Shown here: piece by piece, positions 1-5,982 of the stretch
How the letters are laid out: the number at the start of each line of letters is the position of its first letter
Position numbering within the stretch: the stretch's first letter is position 1
Assembly (NCBI GenBank): GCA_050330975.1
Contig: JBHJHK010000237.1
Location: 1 to 11,133 of the forward strand
Source of the DNA: JBHJHK01 sp050330975
GTDB lineage: Bacteria; Pseudomonadota; Gammaproteobacteria; Competibacterales; Competibacteraceae
Direction: 5' to 3'
Length of the DNA stretch: 11,133 nucleotides
Made by a program: the position numbers and the translations under genes
The notes under the pieces: model-generated
The model's input: the letters and a program-made list of their open reading frames with translations, nothing else
What the model was told of the DNA's origin: nothing
Database searches by the model: none

Positions 1-243
1 GTGGATCAACACCCCCACCACCATCTGCTGGAGCCCACCCCTCAAACTGGGCCAGGGCGCTTGAAACAGGGCGATCAACAGGGCAAAGACCGCCACGTTG
101 AGGGCCATGCGCAAAAATAAAAAATAAAACGGCTCGATGTAGGGCAGGCCGAATTTGGCGCCGATAAACCCCGTGCTCCACAGCAGCACAAACACAAAGG
201 GCACCCAGCGGGTCAAGCCTCCCTCGCTATGCCCCGGAGTCAC
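1..243 (-). CDS. DMT/EamA-family transporter, N-terminal part (runs off left edge)
   Basis: The minus strand is open from a GTG at 243-241 to the window edge, giving 81 residues. The N-terminus holds a hydrophobic helix (about residues 14-26) containing LWSTGFIGAKFGLPYIEPF, the typical opening of EamA/RhaT-type drug/metabolite exporters, and a second helix at about 45-61. These inner-membrane proteins normally have about ten helices and 280-300 residues, so most of the gene is outside. The GTG is chosen because GGAG lies five bases upstream and because GTGA overlaps the stop codon of the gene at 240-545. A TTG at about residue 10 has GGAGG too close to serve. The overlap suggests coupled translation. 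The family moves amino acids, metabolites or drugs; the substrate cannot be read here. Confidence 0.8.
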   Translation of the reverse strand, partial: MTPGHSEGGLTRWVPFVFVLLWSTGFIGAKFGLPYIEPFYFLFLRMALNVAVFALLIALFQAPWPSLRGGLQQMVVGVLIH

Positions 244-545
244 GCTGGCTCCACGGGGCAAGGGCTGGCCTGATCGGCGGGCAACGCCGCCATGGCGAGG
301 GCGTCAAAGGCCAAGGGCAGTCCCCCCATGTCAAAACCCGAGCGGTGGCCCCGGGACCCGAAGGAAACTTCTTCTTGGGCCCTGTGGCGCAGCCATAATC
401 CTCCCCGGCCACAGGGGTGGGGGGGGGCGGCGAGGCCGGCTTTCTCGCCGGGGGCAAAGTCACTGGGCACATTGGCACCAAACACCTGGGGGACCGTTGG
501 GCGGTCTCGCAGTTCAAGGGGTCGCAGGGCAGCGGCAGCCGTCAT
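240..545 (-). CDS. Small protein of unknown function upstream of the DMT transporter
   Basis: This reading frame encodes 101 residues and ends in TGA that overlaps the GTG start of the DMT gene. Third codon positions are mostly G or C, as in neighbouring genes, and the overlap is typical of an operon. I do not recognise the family; there is no signal peptide or membrane helix. Residues 7-23 contain a conserved-looking LRPLELRDRPTVPQVFG stretch, and the middle is rich in Gly, Pro and His. An in-frame ATG at 632-630 has a better Shine-Dalgarno (GAGGAGG nine bases upstream) and would add 29 residues; codon use over that extension looks less coding, so 545 is preferred. A run of nine G (419-427) falls inside the gene, so a frame error or true frameshift there is possible. 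Confidence 0.45.
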   Translation of the reverse strand: MTAAAALRPLELRDRPTVPQVFGANVPSDFAPGEKAGLAAPPHPCGRGGLWLRHRAQEEVSFGSRGHRSGFDMGGLPLAFDALAMAALPADQASPCPVEPA

Positions 546-651
546 GGGATGATTCTCGCGGGGTTGAGCCCAACGGGCGATGATACCCTTCGACTTGCCA
601 CGACTCCACGCCCTGCACCCAAAATCCACCATGGGCCGCGGCCTCCTCAGT

Positions 652-673
652 GGGGCAAGTTTGGGTTTGCCCC
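652..673. repeat. Inverted repeat in the divergent intergenic region
   Basis: GGGGCAA (652-658) and TTGCCCC (667-673) form a perfect 7-bp stem with an 8-base loop. It lies between the divergent small gene (545) and the ATPase gene (792). There is no T-tract on either side, so it is not a clear terminator; it could be a leader hairpin or binding site. I see no gene in 546-791. Confidence 0.3.
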
Positions 674-791
674 GGGGGCTTTTGGAACACCCCTCCTGTC
701 GGGGTATGCTGGGACGGCACCGGGCAAGCCTTACGTCCCGTGACCCACCGCCTAGGGGCCCCCCGCCGTCACCGAGTCAACGCTCCCAACC

Positions 792-1535
792 ATGGCTGAA
801 AAAACGATCATTCAATTTGAACAAGTCAACAAGTGGTTCGGCCAGTTCCACGTCCTGCGGGATATCGATCTCACCGTGGACCGCGGCGAGCGGGTGGTGA
901 TTTGCGGGCCGTCGGGGTCGGGCAAGTCGACGGTGATTCGCTGTATCAATCGCCTAGAAGCCCATCAAACGGGCCGTATCGTCGTCGATGGCGTGGAGCT
1001 CAACGACAACATCAAAAAGATCCACACCGTGCGCCTGGAAGTGGGTATGGTGTTTCAGCAGTTCAATCTGTTTCCCCATTTGACGGTGCTGGAGAACTGT
1101 ACCCTGGGCCCGATGAAGGCTCGGGGCTTGAGTAAGGCGGCAGCGCGGGAATTGGCCATGGGCTATTTGGAGCGGGTATGCATCCCCGAACAGGCTCAGA
1201 AATACCCCAATCACCTGTCGGGGGGACAGCTACAACGGGTCGCCATCGCCAGGTCTTTGTGTATGGAACCCAAGGTCATGCTGTTCGACGAGCCCACCTC
1301 CGCCCTGGATCCCGAGATGATCAAGGAAGTCCTCGATGTGATGCGCGACCTGGCCCAATCGGGGATGACCATGGTTTGTGTAACCCACGAAATGGGCTTC
1401 GCCCGCACCGTCGCCGATAAAATGGTGTTTATGGACGGCGGGCAAATCGTCGAAACGGCGCCCCCAGAGGTGTTCTTCCAGCAACCAAAAAGCGAGCGCG
1501 CTCAGTTATTTTTGAGTCAAATTCTCGCCCACTGA
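792..1535 (+). CDS. Polar amino-acid ABC transporter ATP-binding protein (GlnQ/AapP type)
   Basis: This is the 247-residue cytoplasmic ATPase that powers a polar amino-acid importer; the length is normal for the GlnQ/HisP/AapP family. Visible motifs in order are Walker A GPSGSGKST (39-47), Q-loop FQQFNLF (88-94), signature LSGGQLQRV (142-150), Walker B VMLFDE (162-167), D-loop SALD (170-173) and the switch histidine in THEMGF (H199). The phrase CGPSGSGKSTVIRCINRLE is characteristic of this family. No Shine-Dalgarno precedes ATG 792, so initiation may be weak. The matching binding protein and permease lie 1-2.7 kb downstream and are not co-transcribed with it, an unusual split. The assignment is strong; the amino acid carried is not known. 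Confidence 0.95.
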   Translation: MAEKTIIQFEQVNKWFGQFHVLRDIDLTVDRGERVVICGPSGSGKSTVIRCINRLEAHQTGRIVVDGVELNDNIKKIHTVRLEVGMVFQQFNLFPHLTVLENCTLGPMKARGLSKAAARELAMGYLERVCIPEQAQKYPNHLSGGQLQRVAIARSLCMEPKVMLFDEPTSALDPEMIKEVLDVMRDLAQSGMTMVCVTHEMGFARTVADKMVFMDGGQIVETAPPEVFFQQPKSERAQLFLSQILAH

Positions 1536-1558
1536 AGGCCAATCCGCGCCCAGTGGGC
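1527..1558 (+). terminator. Possible terminator at the end of the ATPase gene
   Basis: GCCCACTG (1527-1534) pairs perfectly with CAGTGGGC (1551-1558) across a 16-base loop that contains a small GGC/GCC pairing. The left arm overlaps the last codons and stop of the ATPase gene. Only a pyrimidine stretch (tctctctc) follows rather than a T-run, so intrinsic termination would be weak. Confidence 0.35.
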
Positions 1559-1613
1559 AATCTCTCTCACCTGGGGGAACCACCCTCAAAAGCGACCACA
1601 AACCTTGGCATTC

Positions 1614-1641
1614 AAAAAAAAGCCCTCGTACCATTGAGGGC
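1614..1641 (-). terminator. Rho-independent terminator for the small minus-strand gene
   Basis: Read on the minus strand, GCCCTC-AATGGTAC-GAGGGC forms a 6-bp G+C stem followed directly by eight T (plus-strand A-run 1614-1621). It lies about 75 bases past the stop of the gene at 1718-2002 and supports that gene being transcribed. Confidence 0.75.
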
Positions 1642-1717
1642 GGTAAAGACCAACAACGCAAACTGCTGGTGACGACAAGGCACAGAACTTGCCAATCGCC
1701 AAGCCTGGAGATGAATA

Positions 1718-2002
1718 CTAGCTGTAGTTCCTATCGAGAGACCCTTTGCCCGTGATAGCCCTCACCACGCGCCGGTAATGATTGATGGCCGCGGCGAATT
1801 CCTCCGTGCCGATGGCACAACGACTCAAGCGCCCCTCGAGACGGCTATGGGCCTGGGCTAGCAGGCGGTCTTGGGTGGTGTCCCCCGTGTGCGGCAACCG
1901 GGGTACAATGTGTCTGGTGAGGACATAGTTAGTCGCCAAGGTCTCATTGAGTGCCGCGGTGCTCACGGGCGGTATCCTCATGAAAGCAGCATGGGAAATC
2001 AA
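1718..2002 (-). CDS. Small protein of unknown function (94 aa)
   Basis: This frame encodes 94 residues and I do not recognise the family. The predicted protein looks mostly helical and is basic towards its C-terminus (the stretch NHYRRVVRAITGKGSLDR). It has no signal peptide, membrane helix or recognised motif. The TTG start at 2002-2000 is chosen because GGAG sits eight bases upstream. An ATG seven codons later (1981) would give 87 residues but has no ribosome site. The clear terminator downstream argues for a real, single-gene transcript between the transporter ATPase and the binding-protein gene. Whether it belongs to that transporter is unknown. Confidence 0.5.
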   Translation of the reverse strand: MISHAAFMRIPPVSTAALNETLATNYVLTRHIVPRLPHTGDTTQDRLLAQAHSRLEGRLSRCAIGTEEFAAAINHYRRVVRAITGKGSLDRNYS

Positions 2003-2578
2003 CGGTTTTACTCCATAGCTATAGCACTAGGTTTGTAAACACCCCCCAGGGCACTAACTGGTATATCAGCCATGGGCGCCTAGGTGTGCCTTGAATCAAA
2101 CGACAATAGCTCTGTGTGCTGACTCCAGGTTGAGTCCTATCTACGGCGTCTCAAGCACCAGCCATGGGAATCAGTATAAGCGGGGGGGAACAAGCAAAGA
2201 TTGCCAGATGCTAGCCAGTTGTAACAAAACATGTCACAGACCACGCCACAGCCTTTGTCAATATTCGTTAACCAAATATTTAGTAACAACGAAAAGCCAG
2301 GCCGACTCTAGCCGTCGATGGCGATGAATGGGGCGTTTTGGAAGGATGGTGTATTTTGAGAGACTGGCTTACTGGAGAGCTTGGGACTCGATGGATGGGA
2401 TGGGGCCTCGCGCAAAGGGGCTTGCCATATCAGCCCCCCAGGCTTGGGGGGCTTGAACGGTAGATGCGCGATGGTGGAACGAGATAATCGAAGCAGGCTA
2501 CTACAAGGCGATAGACCCTGCGCCAATCAAGGCCGAGCCGCTAATTGTCCCGGCCAGGGGCCACCGAGCCGGCGGACC
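2003..2578. other. Long intergenic stretch without a convincing gene
   Basis: About 575 bases lie between the divergent small gene and the end of the binding-protein gene. Short open frames exist on both strands, but none has a ribosome site, family resemblance or matching codon use. The stretch is less G+C-rich than the flanking genes. It holds a perfect hairpin at 2432-2453 and an imperfect A+T palindrome around AAATATTT (about 2274-2281). It could contain decayed sequence or a small RNA; nothing more can be supported. Confidence 0.5.
2432..2453 (-). terminator. Perfect G+C hairpin downstream of the binding-protein gene
   Basis: AGCCCCCC (2432-2439) and GGGGGGCT (2446-2453) form a perfect 8-bp stem with a 6-base loop. 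It lies about 125 bases past the stop of the minus-strand binding-protein gene. No T-tract follows on either strand, so it may stabilise the 3' end of that transcript rather than terminate it alone. Confidence 0.35.
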
Positions 2579-3346
2579 TCACAACCCCCACTTGGCCCGG
2601 GTAGTGTCGAAGAAGCCCCCCAACTCCTTGAGTTCGATCCAGGCGTTGACGTAGTTGATCCACACCTGGTCTGCCTGGGGCAGCAACATGGCGATGGGCG
2701 CCGGCGCTCGGGCCTCGGCGCCGGGCAGGCGGATAAAACCGAACTTGTCGGTCAAGGTCGCCCCCTCGATATTGGAGGTGATAAACACGTCGGCCCGCCC
2801 GGAGAGGACCTCCTGGAAGCCTCGGGCCGGGGCCTCCACCACCCGGATGGTGGCGTTGGGAAACCACTCCTTGGTCATGGCCTCGAAGGTCGTCCCCAAG
2901 GTGGTGGCCACTGTGACATCTTCGGTGTTGGCCGAATCCCAGCCGTCAAAGCGCTCTGCCTTGTCGCTCACAGTGTAGGGATAAATGTCAACGGTGAGAT
3001 AACTGGTGGAGTAACCAGCGACTTTCATCCGCGATGGCGAAATGGATGCCGAACCGGTGAGATGGTAGTTGCCGGCCACCAAACCGTTCACCAGAGTTTT
3101 CCAATCGGTGGGAACAAATTCCACCTCGACACCCAAATCCTTGGCCAATTCAGTCATGACATCGATATCGAAACCCTGATAACTATTGGTGGCTGGGTTG
3201 CGCACCGTCATGGGATTCCAGTCGCCGGTGGTCCCCACCCGCAAGACGCCACTGTCCAAAATCTCGTTGAGGGCCGACTGGGCCAGGGCATTGGTCGCAG
3301 AGAACAACCCGATCAACACCAGCATATAGGGGTTTAGCCGTTTCAT
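2579..3346 (-). CDS. Amino-acid ABC transporter periplasmic binding protein (PheC-like, family 3)
   Basis: A 255-residue exported ligand-binding protein. A signal peptide covers about residues 1-23 (KR, a hydrophobic stretch, then ATNALAQ). The mature part opens LNEILDSGVLRVGTTGDWNP and continues GFDIDVMTELAKDLG, the type 2 periplasmic-binding fold of the polar amino-acid group. The closest match by eye is the cyclohexadienyl dehydratase PheC, which shares the VLRVGTTGD and GFDIDM phrases and an I-E-[AG] motif (here SNIEGATL). Transport is more likely than catalysis because ATPase and permease genes are adjacent. ATG 3346 is chosen because it begins the signal peptide; AAGG is only two bases upstream, and GTG 3349 is an alternative. 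An upstream in-frame ATG (3403) would add 19 charged residues ahead of the signal. It is transcribed divergently from the permease. Confidence 0.88.
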   Translation of the reverse strand: MKRLNPYMLVLIGLFSATNALAQSALNEILDSGVLRVGTTGDWNPMTVRNPATNSYQGFDIDVMTELAKDLGVEVEFVPTDWKTLVNGLVAGNYHLTGSASISPSRMKVAGYSTSYLTVDIYPYTVSDKAERFDGWDSANTEDVTVATTLGTTFEAMTKEWFPNATIRVVEAPARGFQEVLSGRADVFITSNIEGATLTDKFGFIRLPGAEARAPAPIAMLLPQADQVWINYVNAWIELKELGGFFDTTRAKWGL

Positions 3347-3394
3347 CACCTTAATGTGTCCCTTCTCTATCCTGAGTGACTTGGATCGATGCCA

Positions 3395-3408
3395 GCGGTG
3401 CACACCGC
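3395..3408. promoter_or_regulatory. Operator-like inverted repeat between binding protein and permease
   Basis: GCGGTG (3395-3400) and CACCGC (3403-3408) are perfect inverted arms separated by two bases. They lie in the 112-base gap between the divergent binding-protein and permease genes, where a shared regulator would sit. No strong -35/-10 pair is evident nearby, so the role is inferred from position and symmetry only. Confidence 0.35.
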
Positions 3409-3458
3409 GGCAACCTGAGCTATGCTAGCCGCATACGCCACCCCTAAAGATAGGCCCT

Positions 3459-4295
3459 ATGCCCCACAAAGCGAGACCCCGCAGCCAAGACGACCCCAAC
3501 AAACCCCGCCCCCTCGCCAAGGGATCTCTCCCCAGACCCACTACCCTCCTGGGCCTCGCCGTTTGCCTACTCCTGGCCGGCTGTGCCTCGTCGGGCAACT
3601 GGGGCTGGTATGTCATCAATCCCCTCACCCCCGCGGGCTGGACCAACGTGCAATTTTTGCTGGGGGGATTTTGGAACACCATCCTCCTCTCCCTCACCGC
3701 GGCGGTTTTTTCCATCATCTTGGGTTTGCTGGTGGCGTTACCGGGTATTTCCGCCAATCCCTGGGTGCGGCTGCCCAATCGCCTCTACGTGGAGTTTGTG
3801 CGCTCCATTCCCTTGCTACCCATGCTGTTTTGGGTGTTTTACGGCCTGCCGCTGGTTCTGCGATCCATGGGCATCAACGCCAGCATCGATCCCTTTTGGG
3901 GGTCGGTGATCACGCTGGCCTTGTCCGACAGCGCCTTTACCGCGGAAATCTTCCGCAGCGGCATCCAGTCCATCGCCCGGGGGCAAACCGAGGCGGCCCA
4001 AACCATCGGCCTCAACTACCGCCAGACCATGCGCTACGTGGTCCTGCCCCAGGCCCTGCGCCGCATCCTGCCCCCCCTGGCCAACCAGTTTATCTACATC
4101 GTCAAGATGTCCGCCTTTGCCTCGGTCATCGGCATGCAAGAACTGACTCGCCGGGCCAATGAACTGGTGGTCACCGAATACCGTCCGTTGGAAATCTACA
4201 CCCTGTTGATCTTTGAATACCTGATTTTGGTGTTGGTCATCAGCCAAGCGGTGCGCTGGCTAGAACGGGTGATGCGGGCCGATGAACGTCTGTGA
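3459..4295 (+). CDS. Polar amino-acid ABC transporter permease (HisM/GlnP family)
   Basis: A 278-residue inner-membrane permease. The family signature is the cytoplasmic EAA loop at about 178-197 (EAAQTIGLNYRQTMRYVVLP), which docks the ATPase. Hydrophobic segments are seen near 28-42, 67-95, 112-137, 148-160, 206-228 and 246-266, and VEFVRSIPLLPMLFW is typical of the HisM/GlnP group. The first segment ends LLLAGC (37-42), a lipobox-like sequence unusual for a permease; it may simply be a membrane anchor. ATG 3459 has AGG four bases upstream. It should pair with the PheC-like binding protein and the ATPase at 792. It is followed by the peroxidase-related gene after 56 bases on the same strand. 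Confidence 0.93.
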   Translation: MPHKARPRSQDDPNKPRPLAKGSLPRPTTLLGLAVCLLLAGCASSGNWGWYVINPLTPAGWTNVQFLLGGFWNTILLSLTAAVFSIILGLLVALPGISANPWVRLPNRLYVEFVRSIPLLPMLFWVFYGLPLVLRSMGINASIDPFWGSVITLALSDSAFTAEIFRSGIQSIARGQTEAAQTIGLNYRQTMRYVVLPQALRRILPPLANQFIYIVKMSAFASVIGMQELTRRANELVVTEYRPLEIYTLLIFEYLILVLVISQAVRWLERVMRADERL

Positions 4296-4351
4296 AGTCC
4301 CTTCGCCCCACTAAAACAATCCCCTCTGGCCCGAGGAAAGGAAGAAACCCC

Positions 4352-4966
4352 ATGTCTGCCTGGATCCACATGCTGTCCGACGACGAAGCCGACCCCGAGC
4401 TGCGGGAGGCATTGGACTTCGCCCGCACCCCCCACGGCACCGTCGACAACGTCATGCGGGTCCACTCTTTACGCCCCAACACCCTGCGGGGCCACGTGAT
4501 CCTCTACCGCGCCGCCCTCCACGACGCCGCCAACACTCTCCCTCCCTGGCTCCAGGAGACCCTCGCCAGCTACGTGTCCATCCTCAATGGCTGCCCCTAC
4601 TCCTTGGCCAATCATTGGGCCAACGCCCGCCACCTCATGGGTGATGAGACCCGGGCGGCGACCATCGAGCGGGCCCTCCACGCCAGGGCCCCGGAGCAGG
4701 CCTTAGCCGGTGCCGAATTGGCGTTGCTGCGCTACGGAGAGAAGCTGACCCTCAATCCCGGCCAGATGACCGAGAACGACGTGGTGGCCCTGCGCCATGG
4801 GGGCTTCGACGACGGGCAAATCCTCGAAGCCAACCAGATCATCGCCTACTTCAACTACGTCAATCGCTGCCTCAACGGCCTGGGCGTCACCACTGCTGGG
4901 GACGTGGTGGGTTACTATTCCCCATCAACAGAGGCCGGGGGCGACGACGCCGACGCGGGTCAATGA
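4352..4966 (+). CDS. AhpD-fold (CMD) peroxidase-related protein with a missing cysteine
   Basis: A 204-residue cytoplasmic protein of the peroxidase-related branch of the AhpD/carboxymuconolactone-decarboxylase fold. The AhpD active-site pattern E-x11-C-x2-C-x3-H is visible as E69, C81 and H88 with correct spacing, but the second cysteine is serine (S84 in NGCPYSLANH). In AhpD that second cysteine is the peroxidatic one, so classical thiol peroxidase chemistry looks lost or changed. ATG 4352 is preceded by AGGAAAGGAAG about seven bases away, a strong ribosome site; the open frame extends further upstream without one. The stop is followed closely by, or overlaps (ATGA), the oxygenase gene. The partner enzymes suggest handling of an oxidised intermediate; the substrate is unknown. 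Confidence 0.85.
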   Translation: MSAWIHMLSDDEADPELREALDFARTPHGTVDNVMRVHSLRPNTLRGHVILYRAALHDAANTLPPWLQETLASYVSILNGCPYSLANHWANARHLMGDETRAATIERALHARAPEQALAGAELALLRYGEKLTLNPGQMTENDVVALRHGGFDDGQILEANQIIAYFNYVNRCLNGLGVTTAGDVVGYYSPSTEAGGDDADAGQ

Positions 4967-4992
4967 CTCCCCCCCCACACGAGGACCCCCCC

Positions 4993-5982
4993 ATGGGATA
5001 CGCCGCCGCCAAGCCCCTGCCCCCCGAGGCCATACCCGTCGTCGACATCGAGCCTTTGCGCACCGGCGCCGATCCCAAGGCAGTGGCCGCAGCCCTCCAC
5101 GCCGCCAGCACGGGCCTGGGTTTTATCTACGTCAAGGGTCACGGTATCCCCCGAGAACTCATCGACGGGGCCCGGCGCGCGGCCTATGGTTTTTTCCGCG
5201 CCGAGGCCTTGCAAAAGGCGACGGTGGCCGTGGCAGGCACCCACCGGGGCTGGCTCGGCAGGGGCGGAGCGCGGATGCAAGACGACGCCCCCGTGGACCT
5301 CAAGGAGAGCTTTATCTGGGGCTTTGAGGACGCCACGGGGCAGACCCCCCAGGATCACCCCCTGCGGGGCGCCAACCGCTGGCCGGATTTTCTCCCGGCC
5401 CTGCGCCACCATTCCATGGCCTACTTCACTGCCGCCCACCAGGTGGCCCAACACCTTCTCCGGGGTTTTGCCCTGGGTCTCGACCTGGCCGAGGACTTCT
5501 TCCTCCGCAGCGCGGCGACCCCCATCAGCCGCGCCTCCTATGTCTACTATCCCCCCCAGGATGCCGCCCTGGGCGCCGAGCAGTTCGGCGTCGGCCCCCA
5601 CACCGACTTCGGCGTCCTCACCGTGCTGTGCCAGGACGACGTGGGGGGTCTCCAGGTCCAGGACAAAAGCGGCGACTGGCTCGTCGCTCCCCCCATCGAC
5701 GGTACCCTAGTGGTCAACGTGGGGGATCTATTGGCCCGCTGGACCGATGGGGTGTACATCTCCACGCCCCATCGGGTGGTCAACACCTCGGGGAGGGAGC
5801 GGCTGTCTTTGGTGCTGGCCTTTGACCCCGACCCCGACACCGTCATCGATTCCCGGGAGATCTTTGGTCCCGACCACCTAGGGGCGCAACCGGCTACCAC
5901 CTGTGGCGATTACCTGTTGTGGCGCTTTGAGCGGGCCTTTGCCTATCGCCAATCGGCTTCCCACGGGGAGCCCGCTCCGTGA
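4993..5982 (+). CDS. Isopenicillin-N-synthase family Fe(II)/2-oxoglutarate oxygenase
   Basis: A 329-residue non-haem iron oxygenase. The N-terminal DIOX_N part starts IPVVDIEPLR and includes GFIYVKGHGIP. The jelly-roll core carries the iron triad H203 and D205 (GPHTDFG) and H260 (TPHRVVN). The 2-oxoglutarate or substrate carboxylate clamp is R270-x-S272 (RERLSLVLAF). Length and motif order match bacterial members that hydroxylate or oxidise small molecules. ATG 4993 is chosen because GAGG is eight bases upstream and leaves a normal N-terminus. An in-frame ATG at 4963 overlaps the previous stop as ATGA and would add ten residues. The 3' end overlaps the next gene by GTGA, implying co-translation. 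True antibiotic synthesis is unlikely, because no peptide synthetase is present. Confidence 0.9.
   Translation: MGYAAAKPLPPEAIPVVDIEPLRTGADPKAVAAALHAASTGLGFIYVKGHGIPRELIDGARRAAYGFFRAEALQKATVAVAGTHRGWLGRGGARMQDDAPVDLKESFIWGFEDATGQTPQDHPLRGANRWPDFLPALRHHSMAYFTAAHQVAQHLLRGFALGLDLAEDFFLRSAATPISRASYVYYPPQDAALGAEQFGVGPHTDFGVLTVLCQDDVGGLQVQDKSGDWLVAPPIDGTLVVNVGDLLARWTDGVYISTPHRVVNTSGRERLSLVLAFDPDPDTVIDSREIFGPDHLGAQPATTCGDYLLWRFERAFAYRQSASHGEPAP

Noticed and set aside
2002..2040. Promoter for the small minus-strand gene (TTTACA and TATGGA on the minus strand)
   Set aside because: The -10 match is poor and would leave almost no leader upstream of the TTG; chance matches are likely in this A+T-richer stretch.
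2266..2291. A+T-rich palindrome around AAATATTT as an operator
   Set aside because: Outside the central eight bases there are several mismatches, and no promoter or gene start lies close by.
2308..2526. 72-residue minus-strand open frame downstream of the binding-protein gene
   Set aside because: It has no ribosome site and a Pro/Ser-rich composition, and it crosses the perfect hairpin at 2432-2453.
2381..3337. Long open frame opposite the binding-protein gene
   Set aside because: It is the antisense shadow of the gene at 2579-3346; its translation is rich in Gly and His, with no family resemblance or ribosome site.
4960..5601. Minus-strand open frame over the oxygenase gene
   Set aside because: High G+C keeps antisense frames open; the plus-strand product has all iron-binding residues.
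4963..5982. Isopenicillin N synthase in the strict sense (beta-lactam biosynthesis)
   Set aside because: No ACV synthetase or other beta-lactam gene is present, and this family name covers many unrelated bacterial oxygenases.
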